A stretch of 64,000 nt of DNA from Perkinsus olseni (GCA_013115135.1 JABANP010000200.1:1-64000); one strand, 5' to 3'; counted from the first letter of the stretch, positions 11,338 through 22,248 are shown. The notes: generated from the letters alone by a model not told the origin. Made by a program: numbers and translations.

Positions 11338-11358
11338 GTTTCTATGAGTCATAGAAAC
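11338..11358. repeat. Near-perfect palindrome, 10-base arms
   Basis: Arms GTTTCTATGA (11338-11347) and TCATAGAAAC (11349-11358) are separated by one base. It is followed by a smaller palindrome around TCATAGACTATGA. It lies in the 3' flank of the preceding gene, and its function is unknown. Confidence 0.6.
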
Positions 11359-11439
11359 AATTTGTGCAGTCATAGACTATGAGTGCATAAATTCACTCCC
11401 CGGAAGACAACACGAGACAACGTGGAAGTGGATACGCTC

Positions 11440-12250
11440 ATGCACTGGCGACTACTTCCGGTCATCACTGCTGCGATGACGCTCAGCTAAACACTGCTCT
11501 AACCGTGAGAGATGTCCTTGAAGGGACCTCAGTGAGGTCACCTCACGGAGGCCAGGAGCTCCTCTTGTGCAGCCTTCTCGTTCTGTTGTAGTCGAAGATC
11601 AACTGTGCTCAGAGGGGCACTCAACTCATCAGAAACATAAGAATAGATATATTGCCATTTTGGAACACTTTGAACCGCAGTAGAAGCTGGGCCACAAAGC
11701 CATTGATGGTCGGGTCCGACTGATGCACCAGCGTAGCATCGATGGGCTACGGCGGCCGCCTACCGGCAAGACAAGTCCCTCAGCCACTCCAGTGAGGGTC
11801 TTAGAAAGCTGGAAGTCGGTCACTAGTGAGGAGGAGGACCCACGCGCTGCTCTGATTGACAACAACATGAGAAGTAAGTCACCCACCAAATGAATCTCTT
11901 CACGGTCTGACTGGAGGCTCCTCCCGAACACTGCGCCACTTGAGCGGCTCGAGTCGAGCCACGCAGAGAAGCCCTCGGAAGGGAGCAGCTCGGTGGTGGT
12001 GAGCAATTGCCACAGGCCCGAGTCGATCTTGCTCAGCAGAGTCACGTCATCTTTTGCCATCACCATCACTACAGCAGTTCCATCATAAGGAGCTGCTTAC
12101 AGCCTCTCAGCGCTGGCCAGCGTCGCAAGAATCAAACCACAGATCACTCGGGTGCTGGGGAAGGGGGAAGCGAAGAGGGAGCCCAGGAGATCGAGGTCTC
12201 CAGGATGACCAAGCAGACACGCCTGCAAGGAGGCACTACCCCGCACACAT
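11440..12250 (-). pseudogene. Decayed 3' fragment of the PX-domain gene (copy 1)
   Basis: Nucleotide similarity to 17530-19470 is obvious. Shared landmarks are the region encoding the C-terminal coiled coil (about 11440-11620) and the segment encoding VTLLSKIDSGLWQLLTT (about 11990-12070). Large internal parts of the parent gene are missing and the frames are disrupted. It sits immediately upstream of DHPPGC copy A and is part of the tandem duplication unit. Not expected to be functional. Confidence 0.65.
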
Positions 12251-12467
12251 CAACAGGAACGGAGCGTAACAGTCTTGTCTACTCTCTGCGTGCTGTGCGC
12301 TTACCACTTATCATCGTGTTACGATGAAAAGTCCGATGACAGGCTCTCAATTGAATTCACTTGTGCACTACAACGCAGTACAGGGTGGCTACTTGAGACG
12401 GGACTCAAAGAGTTGTGAAAACGGACTGGAGAGGAGTTACTCCTCAATGAAGGCCTGCAGCATAATC

Positions 12468-12690
12468 TAGCCTAGCGTAAGTTCTAGCTCAATGTAGCAC
12501 GTACACTCATGCACGCGAGTGCAAGGCTCAGAAATGAGGTCCGACGCTTATCTGAGGCTAATGATCCGCAGTAGGAGTAAGGGTAATTGCCGCGATGATA
12601 GTATAACAGCAGAGTAGTAGCACTGAACCGGATGCTACATAGGGAATAGTCGTCACTTATTGCCACTATATTGCACCTTCCATGACTCGT
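12468..12690. repeat. Distal upstream block of copy A (shared with B; inverted at C)
   Basis: It holds the words TAGCCTAGCGTAAGTTCTA, GTAGCACGTA-ACTCATGCACGCGAGTGCA and GATGATAGT-TAACAGC in the same order as 15100-15305 upstream of copy B. The reverse complement of 42680-42960, upstream of copy C, carries the same ordered words. Confidence 0.6.
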
Positions 12691-12800
12691 GGCGCTAAGT
12701 TCATGCGTGCGAGTTGGCCATTCCAGTTGGGATTCTATCGATTTTTGCGCAGCTAAAACAGTTTGAACTAACGGGGAATATTTTCCTTTAGCTCGGTCAT
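12690..12800 (+). promoter_or_regulatory. Conserved proximal upstream module of copy A
   Basis: Ordered words GTGGCGC, TTCATGCGTGCG, ATCGATTTTTGCG, (G)C(A)AAA-CAGT and GAAC precede the ATG by about 140-250 bases. The same words precede copies B, D, E and F. It may be a promoter or 5' UTR; this is inferred from conservation only. Confidence 0.5.
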
Positions 12801-12940
12801 GAGTTTCTGTTGCCGAGAGCTTATCGAGTAGCTTTTGCCCTGTACTTGCCTCTATCACAGTCTGTAATTTTAAGGCGGCATGTGGAAGATCTCCCTATTC
12901 ATCCTAGTTGCTTCGTTGTTATCAAGTGACCATCCAGAAT

Positions 12941-13699
12941 ATGGGACTTCGCTTCAACTGGCTCCACCGCAGCATCGTGTTGTTCTGTTACACTGCGGTG
13001 ATGGTGCTATCTGACTCGGTTACCCCGACGATGATCGGGGACCATCCCCCTGGTTGTAATGGTGGTACCGGCTTTCCAATAACCCCTCATCTTCACTCCA
13101 TCGAGGGTTCCTGCATCTACTTGACGGGTGCGGTGAACTCCAATGGAGTCGAACCACTGGGTATTGGAATTCGACTAAAATCCAATTTGCCTGGCGAAGA
13201 ATTAGGAGAACACGGTACGTTGGAGTTGCACTGGACCGTAGCGGATCCCGATGCCAAGCCGAATATTGATAGTACTGGTTATGTTCAGCTCAGCCTGGGT
13301 GATGACGAAGTCTACATGCGATTAACTCTAACGTCGCCCCGTATCACCACTACTGGTTATGACGGATGGAGCGCTATGAGCTTAGACTCTTATCTGCTCG
13401 CTCATTTCTACGATTCTGCCCCCGAGAATGCGTTTGTCTATACTCCGTCGTACCACATCAAGGGTCTTACTTCTACACATTCAGTCGAGCTCCACTCCTC
13501 TGAAGTGAAATCAGAAGCTGCAGATTCTAGTGCCAATGCTTACTCCACTGGGCAGGATTTTTACATTGTAAAGACGATTGACAATGGCTTTCAGGTCCAA
13601 CTCGGTTTCTGGGCCGAGGGTACCTATGAGACTAGGGAAGGGGTACAGCGGCACTTCGGTATGGGCAGACCGATTATTGAGGGCGTGATGTGGTATTAA
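12941..13699 (+). CDS. DHPPGC-family secreted protein, copy A
   Basis: This is a single-exon ORF of about 252 residues. The start at 12941 (MGLRFNWLHRSIVLFCYTAV) gives a classic signal peptide; the frame is open further upstream but has no other ATG. The mature protein begins with the family hallmark DHPPGCNGG. A second cysteine about 30 residues later (GSCIYLTG) is the only other one, so a single disulfide is likely. Further family landmarks are IGIRLKSNLPGEELGEHGTL, LSLGDDEVYMRL, a central beta-rich half, and the end GTYETREGVQRHFG then EGVMWY. The family was not recognised from any known domain. Function is unknown; export or surface location is inferred from the leader. The gene lies in a tandem unit with copy B. 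Confidence 0.8.
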   Translation: MGLRFNWLHRSIVLFCYTAVMVLSDSVTPTMIGDHPPGCNGGTGFPITPHLHSIEGSCIYLTGAVNSNGVEPLGIGIRLKSNLPGEELGEHGTLELHWTVADPDAKPNIDSTGYVQLSLGDDEVYMRLTLTSPRITTTGYDGWSAMSLDSYLLAHFYDSAPENAFVYTPSYHIKGLTSTHSVELHSSEVKSEAADSSANAYSTGQDFYIVKTIDNGFQVQLGFWAEGTYETREGVQRHFGMGRPIIEGVMWY

Positions 13700-13769
13700 C
13701 ACCTTTTGTGAAGGCCATGCTGATGGAAGGCAATTTTGTATCCTACTGCACAAGTTGTAAACTTTTCAA

Positions 13770-14040
13770 ACCACTATGAGCTTTTTTTCATCTCCTTGCT
13801 CATTTCGCAACTCGGAGCAATGTTTTTCTCGACCGTGTACTCAAAGTGACGTAGGGTTGGCCCTTATTGTATCAAGTGGTCGGGTTGATGTTGGGGCTTT
13901 TGCTGTGCTTCATCGCCTATCGAAGCTGCCAGCTTTCCCGCCATTTCTCAGAGAGTTTTGCGTTTCGAGAGTGTTGCGTCGATTGCGAGTGGAGAAGCCG
14001 CCCGGAAGTGACGTCTTCCGTCGCTTCAACCGTCTTTTCC
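13770..14040. repeat. 3' flank of copy A, duplicated behind copy B
   Basis: The words GTGACGTAGGGT, GTGCTTCATCGC, CGCCTATCGA and GTTGCGTCGA occur in order here and at 16430-16680. This marks the right part of the tandem unit that carries the DHPPGC gene. Confidence 0.6.
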
Positions 14041-14044
14041 GAAA

Positions 14045-14880
14045 GGGACGCGGCGACCTGCGCACCGCTGCTACCAGAAGTGACGGGCTGTGTGTCAACC
14101 CACTTGTTTCAGCTGCAGTAGTTGCGAGTCCAGACCTGAACGTTTGTCAGCGAGGCGCTGCCGCTCGTCCCCAGGGGCGGTCCCAGACACTTGGTTTGGC
14201 TGGAGGCCCCTCTCAAACACTGCACCACTCGAGCCAAGCATCCTGGGGTCCGGCTCAGAGAAGACAGCAGCGCGCCGGGGATGCAGGCGGACGCAGAGAA
14301 GCTCTCGGGGGGGGAGCTCGGTGGTGAAAAGATGCCACAGACCCGAGTCGATCTTGCTCAGCAGAGTGACGTCATCTCTGACCATCACCATCACCGCTGC
14401 AGTTCCATGACGACAAGCTGCTTACAGTCTTTCAGCACTCGCCAGCGTCGCGAGAATCAAACCCAGGGTGGCCCAAAAGTGGGAAGAATCGATCATTCTT
14501 CCCATTCCCGGGAATTTCCGGGAATTCCCGGGAATATAGCCGGGAAGAAAGAATGCATTCTTCCCCATTGAAACAAGCCCCCCAAATTTTTTCCCGCGCG
14601 CCTTCGGCGCGCATATCCGCCCGTACTCGATGCTCCCTCAAGTCAAATCATTGGAATGAAGCACCCAAATACCCGGGAAGAATCTCAACCATTCTTCCAG
14701 GGAATATTGAGCATTCTTTCTTCCCGGGAATTTCCGGAATTCCCGGTAAGAAAGAATAGCATTCTTCCCCGCTGGGCCACCCTGATCAAACCGCGGATCA
14801 GTCGATTGCTGGGGAAGGGGTGAGCGAAAACTTTTGGTCGAAAGGGGAGCCCAGGAGGTCGAGACCTCGAGGATGAGGGT
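14045..14880 (-). pseudogene. Decayed 3' fragment of the PX-domain gene (copy 2), split by a MITE
   Basis: The stretch 14045-14200 matches 17937-18075, and 14200-14460 plus 14785-14880 match 19110-19450 and 12000-12180. It includes the segment for VTLLSKIDSGLW. Between the matching parts lies the 321-base MITE at 14464-14784. Frames are disrupted and internal exons are missing, so this is a relic lying upstream of DHPPGC copy B. Confidence 0.65.
14464..14784. mobile_element. hAT-like MITE, 321 bases, with 8-base target duplication
   Basis: It starts CAGGGTGGCCCA and ends TGGGCCACCCTG, a perfect 12-base terminal inverted repeat. Direct repeats ATCAAACC flank it at 14456-14463 and 14785-14792. 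The paralogous loci near 12130 and 19370 have the same flanking sequence uninterrupted, which gives natural empty sites. The inside is non-coding and rich in self-complementary GGGAATTTCCGG-type palindromes and GGGAAGAA/TTCTTCCC blocks. An 8-base target duplication and CAGGG ends fit the hAT superfamily. No transposase is encoded, so it would move only with help from elsewhere. Confidence 0.85.
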
Positions 14881-15099
14881 CAGAGCGTAACAGTCTTCTC
14901 TCCACTCTGCGTGCGTGCGCTGACCACCTGTCATTGTGTTGCGGTGATAAGTCCGGTGGCAGGGTCTCAGTTGCGTCCACTTGCCCAGTATAACTCAGTG
15001 CAGTGTGACTATTGGAGACGGGGCTCGAAGAGTTGTATTAACGGACTCCGAGTCTCGGACTCGAGAGGAGTTGCTCGATAACGAGATCCTATAGCGTAA

Positions 15100-15305
15100 T
15101 CTAGCCTAGCGTAAGTTCTACCTTAGTGTAGCACGTATACTCATGCACGCGAGTGCAAGAAGCAGAATGATGCCAGATGGTTATCTGAGACTAACGATAC
15201 GCAGTAGTAGATAATTGCGCGATGATAGTCTAACAGCTGGATAGTACGCTACATAGCGCTGTGCGCTACATAGCGTACAGCCGTCACTATGTTGCCACTA
15301 TAGTG
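15100..15305. repeat. Distal upstream block of copy B
   Basis: It has the same ordered words as 12468-12690. A local tandem duplication around 15250-15280 (GCTACATAGCG repeated) is added. Confidence 0.6.
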
Positions 15306-15430
15306 CACCTTCCATGACTCGTGGCGCTGAGTTCATGCGTGCGAATTCACCATTCCAGTGGGGACTTGATCGATTATTGCGTAGCCAAAACAGCCTGAAC
15401 TGCCGAGGAATAATTTCCCTTCTCCCACAT
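15305..15430 (+). promoter_or_regulatory. Conserved proximal upstream module of copy B
   Basis: It contains GTGGCGC, TTCATGCGTGCG, GATCGATTATTGCGTAGCC, AAAACAG and GAAC, then a pyrimidine-rich stretch. It precedes the copy B start by about 130-255 bases, as in the other copies. Confidence 0.5.
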
Positions 15431-15560
15431 CGAATAGAAGAGTTTGTTGTGGAGGGCCTTTCGACCAACATATGCCCTCTCCTTTCCTCGCCAGACGGCA
15501 TGTGGAAGATCTCTCTGTTCCTCCTAGTTGCTTCGTCGTTATCAAGTGACCATCCATAAT

Positions 15561-16328
15561 ATGGGACTTCGCCTCAACTGGCTCCAGCGCAGTATCGTGT
15601 TGTTCGCCTACACTGCGGTCATGGTGCTTTCTAATGATCGTACTGTTATCGGTGACTATCCCCCGGGTTGCTACGGTGGTAGCGGCTTCTTAAAAACCCG
15701 CAACCTTAGGGCCCTCGATGATGCCTGCCTCTACATGACAGGTGAAGTGAACTCTCAAGGAGTCAAACCACGGTTTATTGGGATTCGTCTCGAGTCGCAG
15801 CATTTACCTGGACCAGATATAGGAGAATATGGTACGTTTGAACTGCAGTGGGCCCTGCCAGATGGCGGTGCCAACTCTCATGCTGTGATCGTGAGTGGTG
15901 CTGGTCAAGCTCTGCTCAGCGTGGGTAATGAACAAGTCTTCATGCGATTGGCTCTGGGATCGCCCAACATCACCACCACTGATGAGGACGGAGTGACCGC
16001 TGTGAGCATAGCTTCTCATGTGTTTGCTCAGTTCAAGGAAGCTATCCCCTTGACTGCGAATGTTGCTACCCCGTGGTACTACACCGAAGGCCGTGCTGAT
16101 GCATTTGCACTTGCGCTCCACTCCCATATCGTGCAATCGAAAGCTGAAGCTTTTAATCGCAATTTTTACACCACTCAACTGCATATCTCTATTCTACAGG
16201 CGCGAGGCAATAGCTATCAGCTCGCTGCCAGTTTCCGGGCCGAGGGTGGCTATGTGCCTTGGGAGGAAAGGGAACTGCGACCGTTCAGTGTTTACACGGA
16301 TATTGTTACGGGGTATGTGTATTATTAA
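15561..16328 (+). CDS. DHPPGC-family secreted protein, copy B
   Basis: A single-exon gene of about 255 residues starting MGLRLNWLQRSIVLFAYTAV, a signal peptide nearly identical to that of copy A. The hallmark is changed to DYPPGCYGG; the partner cysteine is in ACLYMTGEVN. Family landmarks IGIRLESQHLPG, IGEYGTFELQW, LLSVGNEQVFMRLALGSP, PWYYTEGRADA and the aromatic end GYVYY are all present. Relative to A it is well diverged along its length but fully open, which suggests selection for protein sequence. It is not associated with any recognised domain. Confidence 0.8.
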   Translation: MGLRLNWLQRSIVLFAYTAVMVLSNDRTVIGDYPPGCYGGSGFLKTRNLRALDDACLYMTGEVNSQGVKPRFIGIRLESQHLPGPDIGEYGTFELQWALPDGGANSHAVIVSGAGQALLSVGNEQVFMRLALGSPNITTTDEDGVTAVSIASHVFAQFKEAIPLTANVATPWYYTEGRADAFALALHSHIVQSKAEAFNRNFYTTQLHISILQARGNSYQLAASFRAEGGYVPWEERELRPFSVYTDIVTGYVYY

Positions 16329-16429
16329 TACGTTTTTTGAAGGCCATGCTATAGGAGGCAATTTTCTATGCTACTCCCACTTGTCAACTCTTCTTATTAC
16401 TGCGAACTATTTTTTCATTTTCTCGCTCA

Positions 16430-16870
16430 TTTTGTAACCCGGAGCGAGATTCTTCTCGACCGTGTGCCTTTCGTGACGTAGGGTCGGTCCTCATAGTACG
16501 AAACGGTCGGGATGATTGCTGCTGTGCTTCATCGCTTTCCGTCGCCTATCGACGTTGTCAGCTTTACCGCCATTATTATCAATATCCTCTCAGAGGATAT
16601 TGCATCCTCAGAATCTGTTGCGTCGACCTAGAGTGGAGAAGTCGCTGGAAAGCGATGGTTGAAGAGACGAAAGACGTCACTTCCGTAGAGAGGCTCTTCG
16701 AGAGACTCTCTTCCGAACGGAACGGGCCTCGTTGATTGCAATTTGCAAACGAAGGTGATTCGATCCGATGATCACCACAACCACCACCATGGTTATGCTG
16801 AATATTCTCCAGGTACGACTGTTGTTCAACCAATCTTGTCTTAGTGTTTTTATCACTGCGTGAATTCACT
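16430..16870. repeat. 3' flank of copy B plus duplicated 3' end of the 10.7-11.25 kb gene
   Basis: The first part matches the flank behind copy A. From about 16690 to 16870 it matches 11200-11400, including the words GAACGGGCC, GATTGCAATTTGCAAAC and TTATGCTGAATATTCT. This is the seam between tandem duplication units. Confidence 0.6.
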
Positions 16871-17000
16871 CCCGTGAAATTCCAAATGACGTACAGGGAT
16901 GTATAGGTGTAGCTGACTGGCCAAGGTAGCTAGGGCAAAGCGGGCTGCGTTGCCTACAGCAAAACTAGTGTGGTCCATATGTCATAGACTGTTCACAACA

Positions 17001-17101
17001 GCCTATAAGTTATAGGCAGCTCATGGTGAGCTGCTCTTGTGTTAAAAGCTCTAACACAAGAGCAGCTCACGATGATCCGCCCGGCGGATTCCACCGGGCG
17101 G
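17001..17101. repeat. Cluster of three hairpins
   Basis: In order: GCCTATAA/TTATAGGC (17001-17017); a 19-base perfect inverted repeat with a 7-base loop (arms 17026-17044 and 17052-17070, beginning GTGAGCTGCTC); and CCGCCCGG/CCGGGCGG (17077-17084 and 17094-17101). It is non-coding and lies between copy B and the PX gene. It could be a transposon relic, a structured RNA or simply a palindromic hot spot. Confidence 0.7.
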
Positions 17102-17554
17102 AGCGAACCACAAGGCGGTGGGCGCTGTGGACAGACCCACAGCCTCTGACTCACCACACTCCAGTCAGCGGTCATCTATAAGGACTAAGAGTGTATACAA
17201 TCCAAGCCTCTCTGCGGACTTACCTCGGAATATCGTTGAAGACAAACTCTAGTCCTACCTCCACATCGAGAAAGTGGGCTGGGAAGGGCGCGAAAGTCAG
17301 CCGAAGTCTGGTGAGCATCAGACAACCAACACCATACACTAATCACTAGCATCGCTTGAATATTTGCACTAGCTTGATTTGTGCGGAAGATGCTCCAATG
17401 GATTATCATCACACAATCAAACCTCTTCTTCGTTGCGCGGAAGCGAAAAATTCCTCTTCTTCCCGAATTTCACTCGCTTCGATGAGCCGTAGTCGACCAC
17501 TGCCCGGAAGCAACGCAAGAAATCGTTGAAGTGGACGAACTCATGCACAGGCGA

Positions 17555-20500
17555 CTACTTCCAGTCATCACCGCCATGATGATGCTCAGCTAAACACTGC
17601 TCCAACCGTGACAGATGTCCTTGAAGGGACCTCACGGAGGCCAGGAGCTCCTCTTGTGCAGCCTTCTCGTTCTGTTGTAGTCGAAGACCAACTGTCCTCA
17701 GATGGGCACTCAGCTTGTGCACTTGCCTCGTCGATCTGAACGATCTGTGCAGGACGGTGGTGATCGGAATAACTTTTACTTCTTCGACGCTTCCACTCGA
17801 GCCGCCCATTCGTCCACGACGGCCTCCCCTCTGGCCTGCCCGGCTCTGCCGCTGGCCGAGGATGCAGCTGCGGCCCCCCTCCCAGCGGCTAGCTCGGCAG
17901 CTCTCTGCCTCAGGGTGTTGCCTTCGAGTCGTTTGGACGCAGCGACCTGCGCACCGCTGCTACCAAAGGCGCCCGGCTGCGGGTAAACCCACTTGTTTCA
18001 GCTGCAGTAGTTGAGAGTCCAGACCTGAACGTGTGTCAGCGAGGCGCTGTCGTTCGTCACCAGGGGCGGTCCCTTCGGAGATGATACGCGCATCCATGGC
18101 TGAAAGAGTATCATCATGGTACCATCGATACCACCCCTGGGGTACATTGAAGATCGGCAGTCACGGCCTTCAACTGTTGTTCAACAGAATGAGCCTCCTT
18201 CTTGGCTCTCCTCGCTTCCCTTTCGGATGCCTCCGCCCGGTCATTTAAATCAGCGATTTCTCTCTCTACTTCTTGCAGCTGCACAGGAGAGTCCCACGTG
18301 ATGGCAGTGATGACGATGGCGCACCTCGAGGGCGCTCGTGGCCCAGGCCAGGACCTCTCCAGGGTCGAGTTCCGGCAGAGGTCGTAGTTCTGATTCTGCG
18401 GCGGAGCTGAGGTTGGCTAACCCAGCCTTGCATTTGCTCAACACTGCATCGGTATCTGTCATGCTGGCTACGTGGGAAATAGGTTGACCTATTGTAACCT
18501 TGGATGGTTTGAAGATACTTGGCTAGATATCTATCAAAGGCCTTGAAGGCGTCATTCATTTCTGCTGGGACCACGGCCTTGTTAACTGCATCCCGTCGGG
18601 CGTCGCACTCGGTGACCAGCGAGGAAAGGTAACTGGGCATCCCATAAAAACGGCCAGCGGGCAGCCGATGTCACCTCTCCTGTTGCTCCGCGTCCTGACC
18701 GTTGCGCGCCCTTCTGGCTACTATATGGTCATGGAGAGCACTTCGGAGGCTTTCATCCACCGCCACACATTCCCCCGGGGTGGACCTAAGATACTCCACT
18801 GATGTTCATGAGCTGCTCGGCGGAGGCCACCTGAGCGTCCGCATGCCGTCCTTCCTGAATCGTAGTAGAAGCTGCGCCACGAGGCCGTTGATGGTGGGGT
18901 CGAGGTCTTTCGACTGATGCATTAGCATAACGGCGATGGGCTACGGCGGCCGCTACCTGCAGTATGAGTCCCTCTGCCGCTCCAATGATGGTCTTGGAGA
19001 GCTGGGAGTCGGGTCTTAGTGAGGAGGAGGACCCACTGAGGACCTACACGCTGCCCTCATCGACAACAACATGAGGAGCAGATCACCCAGCAGGCGAAGC
19101 CCTTCACGGTCTGACTGGAGGCCCCTCCCAAACACTGGGCCACTCGAGCCAAGCATCCTGGGGTGCGGGTCAGAGAAGACAGCATCGCGCCGGGGACGCG
19201 GGCGGACGGAGAGAGGCTCTCGGAAGGGAGCAACTCGGTGGTGAGCAGTTGCCACAGACCAGAGTCGATCTTGCTCAGCAGAGTCACGTCATCTCTGACC
19301 AGCACCATCACTACAGCAGTTCCATCACAAGGAGCTGCTTACAGCCTCTCAGTGCTGGCCAGGGTCGCAAGGATCAAGCCGCAGATCACTCTGGTGCTGG
19401 GGAAGGGGGCGAAGCGAAGAGGGAGCCCAGGAGATCGAGGCCTCGAGGATGACCAAGCAGACACGCCCCTGCAGGGAGGGGTATCATTGGCGCATCACCG
19501 AGTGAGCCTACTTGGACGTCATCGTCAAGGCTCAGCCACAGAAGCTTTGCGATGGTGTCGTGAAGGTGGATCTTTGAGACGGGTAGAAGCTCTTCACTGA
19601 TGACGGCAATGCCATCGTGTGCCTGCAGGGAGGGTAGGAACCATAGGGGGGGAGGGCGGATGGTGACCTGGAGTGTGTGTAAGAGTAGGGTACTGAAGGC
19701 CTCCCCTGACGCCTGTATGAGGCCGTTGAGGACACGCTTGACTTGGTCAATACGGACTGTGGCAGTGTTGTTGTCAGTAGCAGCAGCAGGGGTAGTCTGA
19801 AGCAACGGCTGTCGCCTGGGCCATCGCGAGGAGGGCGGCATTTACCCGTTTGCCGCGAGGAAGCACCACAACGTCACCATTGGCTGTAGCGTCGGCGGTG
19901 CCCTCTCTGGCGAGAACTCGCAGGAGAGTGAGGATACCTCCGCCCGACACGAACCTGCTGACCAAAATGGTAGTGGCCTTCTGGCGGAGCGAAGCAGCTG
20001 TCACATTTCCCTCGGATCTTTAGACGACCCGTGCCTCCCTCTCTGGGCTCCCATCGGACACTATGAAGTGTAGCACATCCATGACCGAAGCGAAAGCCGC
20101 TGGCGGAAGAGGGAAATCATGCCTGAACAGAGCAGTGCCGACCTGCCCTTCACAGTCGGTAGGGACCTCGAGCCTCGCTGTCCACGACGTTGAGGACGCA
20201 CTTGAGCACCGCCTCGTGCTTCAGCCGATACTGTTCCTTCTCCTTACCCGGATCCAGGAGCCCTACGGCGGCGGCAGTAGGGTGGACTGATGGTCAGGGC
20301 AGGCCTCACCACTGAGGTCCTGCATGCACTGGCAGCTCCTCTGTCCTGAGGGGGTGAGGAAGCGGCACACCGCGGCACAGCCCGGAGGGAGCTCTAGCAA
20401 CCGCCAGAGGGCGTCAGTGGTGTCGAAGTAAAGGACCTGAGCACGGCCTGCTTGGACATGGCCGATGCTGGCCCACCTCCGCCCTCCTAGTGGCCCTCTG

Positions 20501-21115
20501 CAGTATGAGTTCCAGTGCGGGCCGCCTCTCCTCGACAACAGCGGGTAGGGTCGACCCGAACATCTGCTTCGGGGGTAGGGCCGGTATGAGAGGGTCGCCG
20601 GAGGGGCTGCGGATGCTACCCTGAGAAACTGCGGCGTCGTCGTCGGCGAACTGTCAGAACGGTCGGCGAGCGCTCAGTGGGCATGATCCTACCCTACCAG
20701 AGTGGCTGCTGCTGGCTGCTGGTCCAACCCCTCGGACTCTCTACGCCCTCCTTCTCGCCGGTGGTACGGTAGAGAGCTGATATGGTCGTGGAACTTGACG
20801 AAGTCGTCGAATCTGAGGTCCTGGAGGAGGGCCGCCGTGGCGATTGGGTGAGGACCACCTCCGATTGACGGAGTGGGGCCGGCCGAAGTCGTCCACTTTG
20901 ATGTTGTATGTGGTGTAGTTGAGGCCCATCAGAGCTGACTTGGTCTCGAAGGAAGGTATCCTCACTGTGAGAGGGATGGGGACCTAGGACCACGCACGAC
21001 GTAGTGCTCAGGCCAATCTGGCCCGCTACCTCGATAGGTGGCAAGCCCCGCAAGACTCCAGCTGTGGAGGTGCTGGTCGCGGCATCACCCTCGGGGCGTT
21101 GCCTATCAGCATGTT
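17555..21115 (-). CDS. PX-domain protein with helical middle and coiled-coil end
   Basis: A minus-strand, multi-exon gene. Near its 5' end (about 20970-20580) exons encode a PX fold: LNYTTYNIKVDDFGRP, then SVNRRW spliced to DLRFDDFVKFHDHIS, then LPPKQMFGSTLPAVVEERRP and ALELILQRA, then a closing helix VLYFDTTDALWRLLELPPG. PX domains bind phosphoinositides on endosomal membranes. The middle exons (about 20000-19400) look like alpha-helical repeats (ATTILVSRFVSGGGILTLLR; IHLHDTIAKLLWLSLDDDV). The last exon (17809-17555) is a coiled coil with RLQQNEKAAQEELLASVRSL, ending at 17555. The exact start and several splice sites are not resolved. Truncated duplicates of its 3' part lie at 11.4-12.3 and 14.0-14.9 kb. 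Confidence 0.6.
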
Positions 21116-21304
21116 CTCTTGTCTTTTTCGGTGGCCGCTGACCCTGGTACTGTCATTGAACCAACTGAATGGGTGTCTCTTCGTGTCTGTATGGCCTTCC
21201 CGAGCATTGACTAACACTAGTGCGTTCAAAAGGTGAAGGGGGGGAGTCTATGCGTAATGGTAACATAGTTACGTAATTGGCTTACAACCGCCACCTGCGG
21301 CCGC

Positions 21305-22248
21305 TCACGAGTCCGGTATGGCGATGACCTCACTGTCCCTCCTCGGCCGCTTGGCAGGCACTGCTGCAGTGGGGGTACGAGTATCGAGGCACCGAACGAC
21401 GCCGTCCAACTCACCATCATCATCTTCGTCATCATCGAGTATCTCCTCCGTGGGCGGAGCGGAGCGGGTGAAAAACCCCTGCTGGGCTGCCTTCAACAGA
21501 CTGGAGTTGTTCTGCCTCAGTAATTCCATCTGACGAGGACACTGTGCAGAGGCCGATGGGCATGACTTTCTCACCCTGAGGGCCCCGCCCTTCATCAGTT
21601 CCTCCGATGCTTCGTCTGTGTCATCCATAGACGATGAACTGATACACAATCCGTACCCTTTGCGATTGACGAAGGGCTTACTTGAGGAAGTCGGGCACCT
21701 TGCTAGGGTCGCAGTCGCAGTCTCCCATGTGGGCCTCCAAGTCGCCGTGCTTCCCGTCCCACTGGCAGCCTCGGAAAGGACAGTATCTGCGACGAATCTT
21801 TTCTACTCGTGCGTGACTAGGGTCGACCTACACATCCTGTTCGTCGAGGAACTTCCGGGCCATCAAGTCCTTGTGGCAATTCGCTTGGGTGATGGTCGTT
21901 CGACTGAGAGAGCGTGTAAAGCCAGCTTCAACCTAAGATACGCCCTACCATTCCGGGCAAGTGGTGTTCCTGAGGCCTAACCATTGGTAGAGGCATTCCC
22001 GACAGAAAGTGTGACCACACGGCCAGGCACAGATCGGATCGGTAAATACCTGATGGCGCATGGAAGCACAGAGCGGCGGACGATGTTGTAGAAGGTACCT
22101 CACAGCAGACGGAGCAATGTAAGTTGGGGGAGATGCTGTCCTTGTCACAGTACCGCAGTTTGTAGGTCGGAGGTGGCGGTGGAGACGGCGGTGGTGCTGC
22201 CTTGGCCTTTGCCTTCGCCTTGGCAGCAGTTGACCGTCTGGGTGGCAT
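21305..22248 (-). CDS. RING-type E3 ubiquitin ligase with TRAF-type zinc finger
   Basis: It starts at 22248 with a basic, alanine- and proline-rich leader (MPPRRSTAAKAKAKAKA). Splicing joins LHCSVCCEV to FTDPICAWPCGHTFCRECL and then TTCPEC to RTTITQANC, completing a C3HC4 RING (C-x2-C ... C-x-H-x2-C-x2-C ... C-P-x-C). A further exon encodes YCPFRGCQWDGKHGDLEAHM then GDC, a TRAF-type zinc finger. The C-terminal exon is acidic (EEILDDDEDDDGELDG) with a short basic stretch PAKRPRR. RING domains recruit E2 enzymes and transfer ubiquitin to substrates, and TRAF-type fingers serve as adaptors. The order RING then TRAF finger is a common ligase architecture in protists. The substrate is unknown. Confidence 0.8.
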
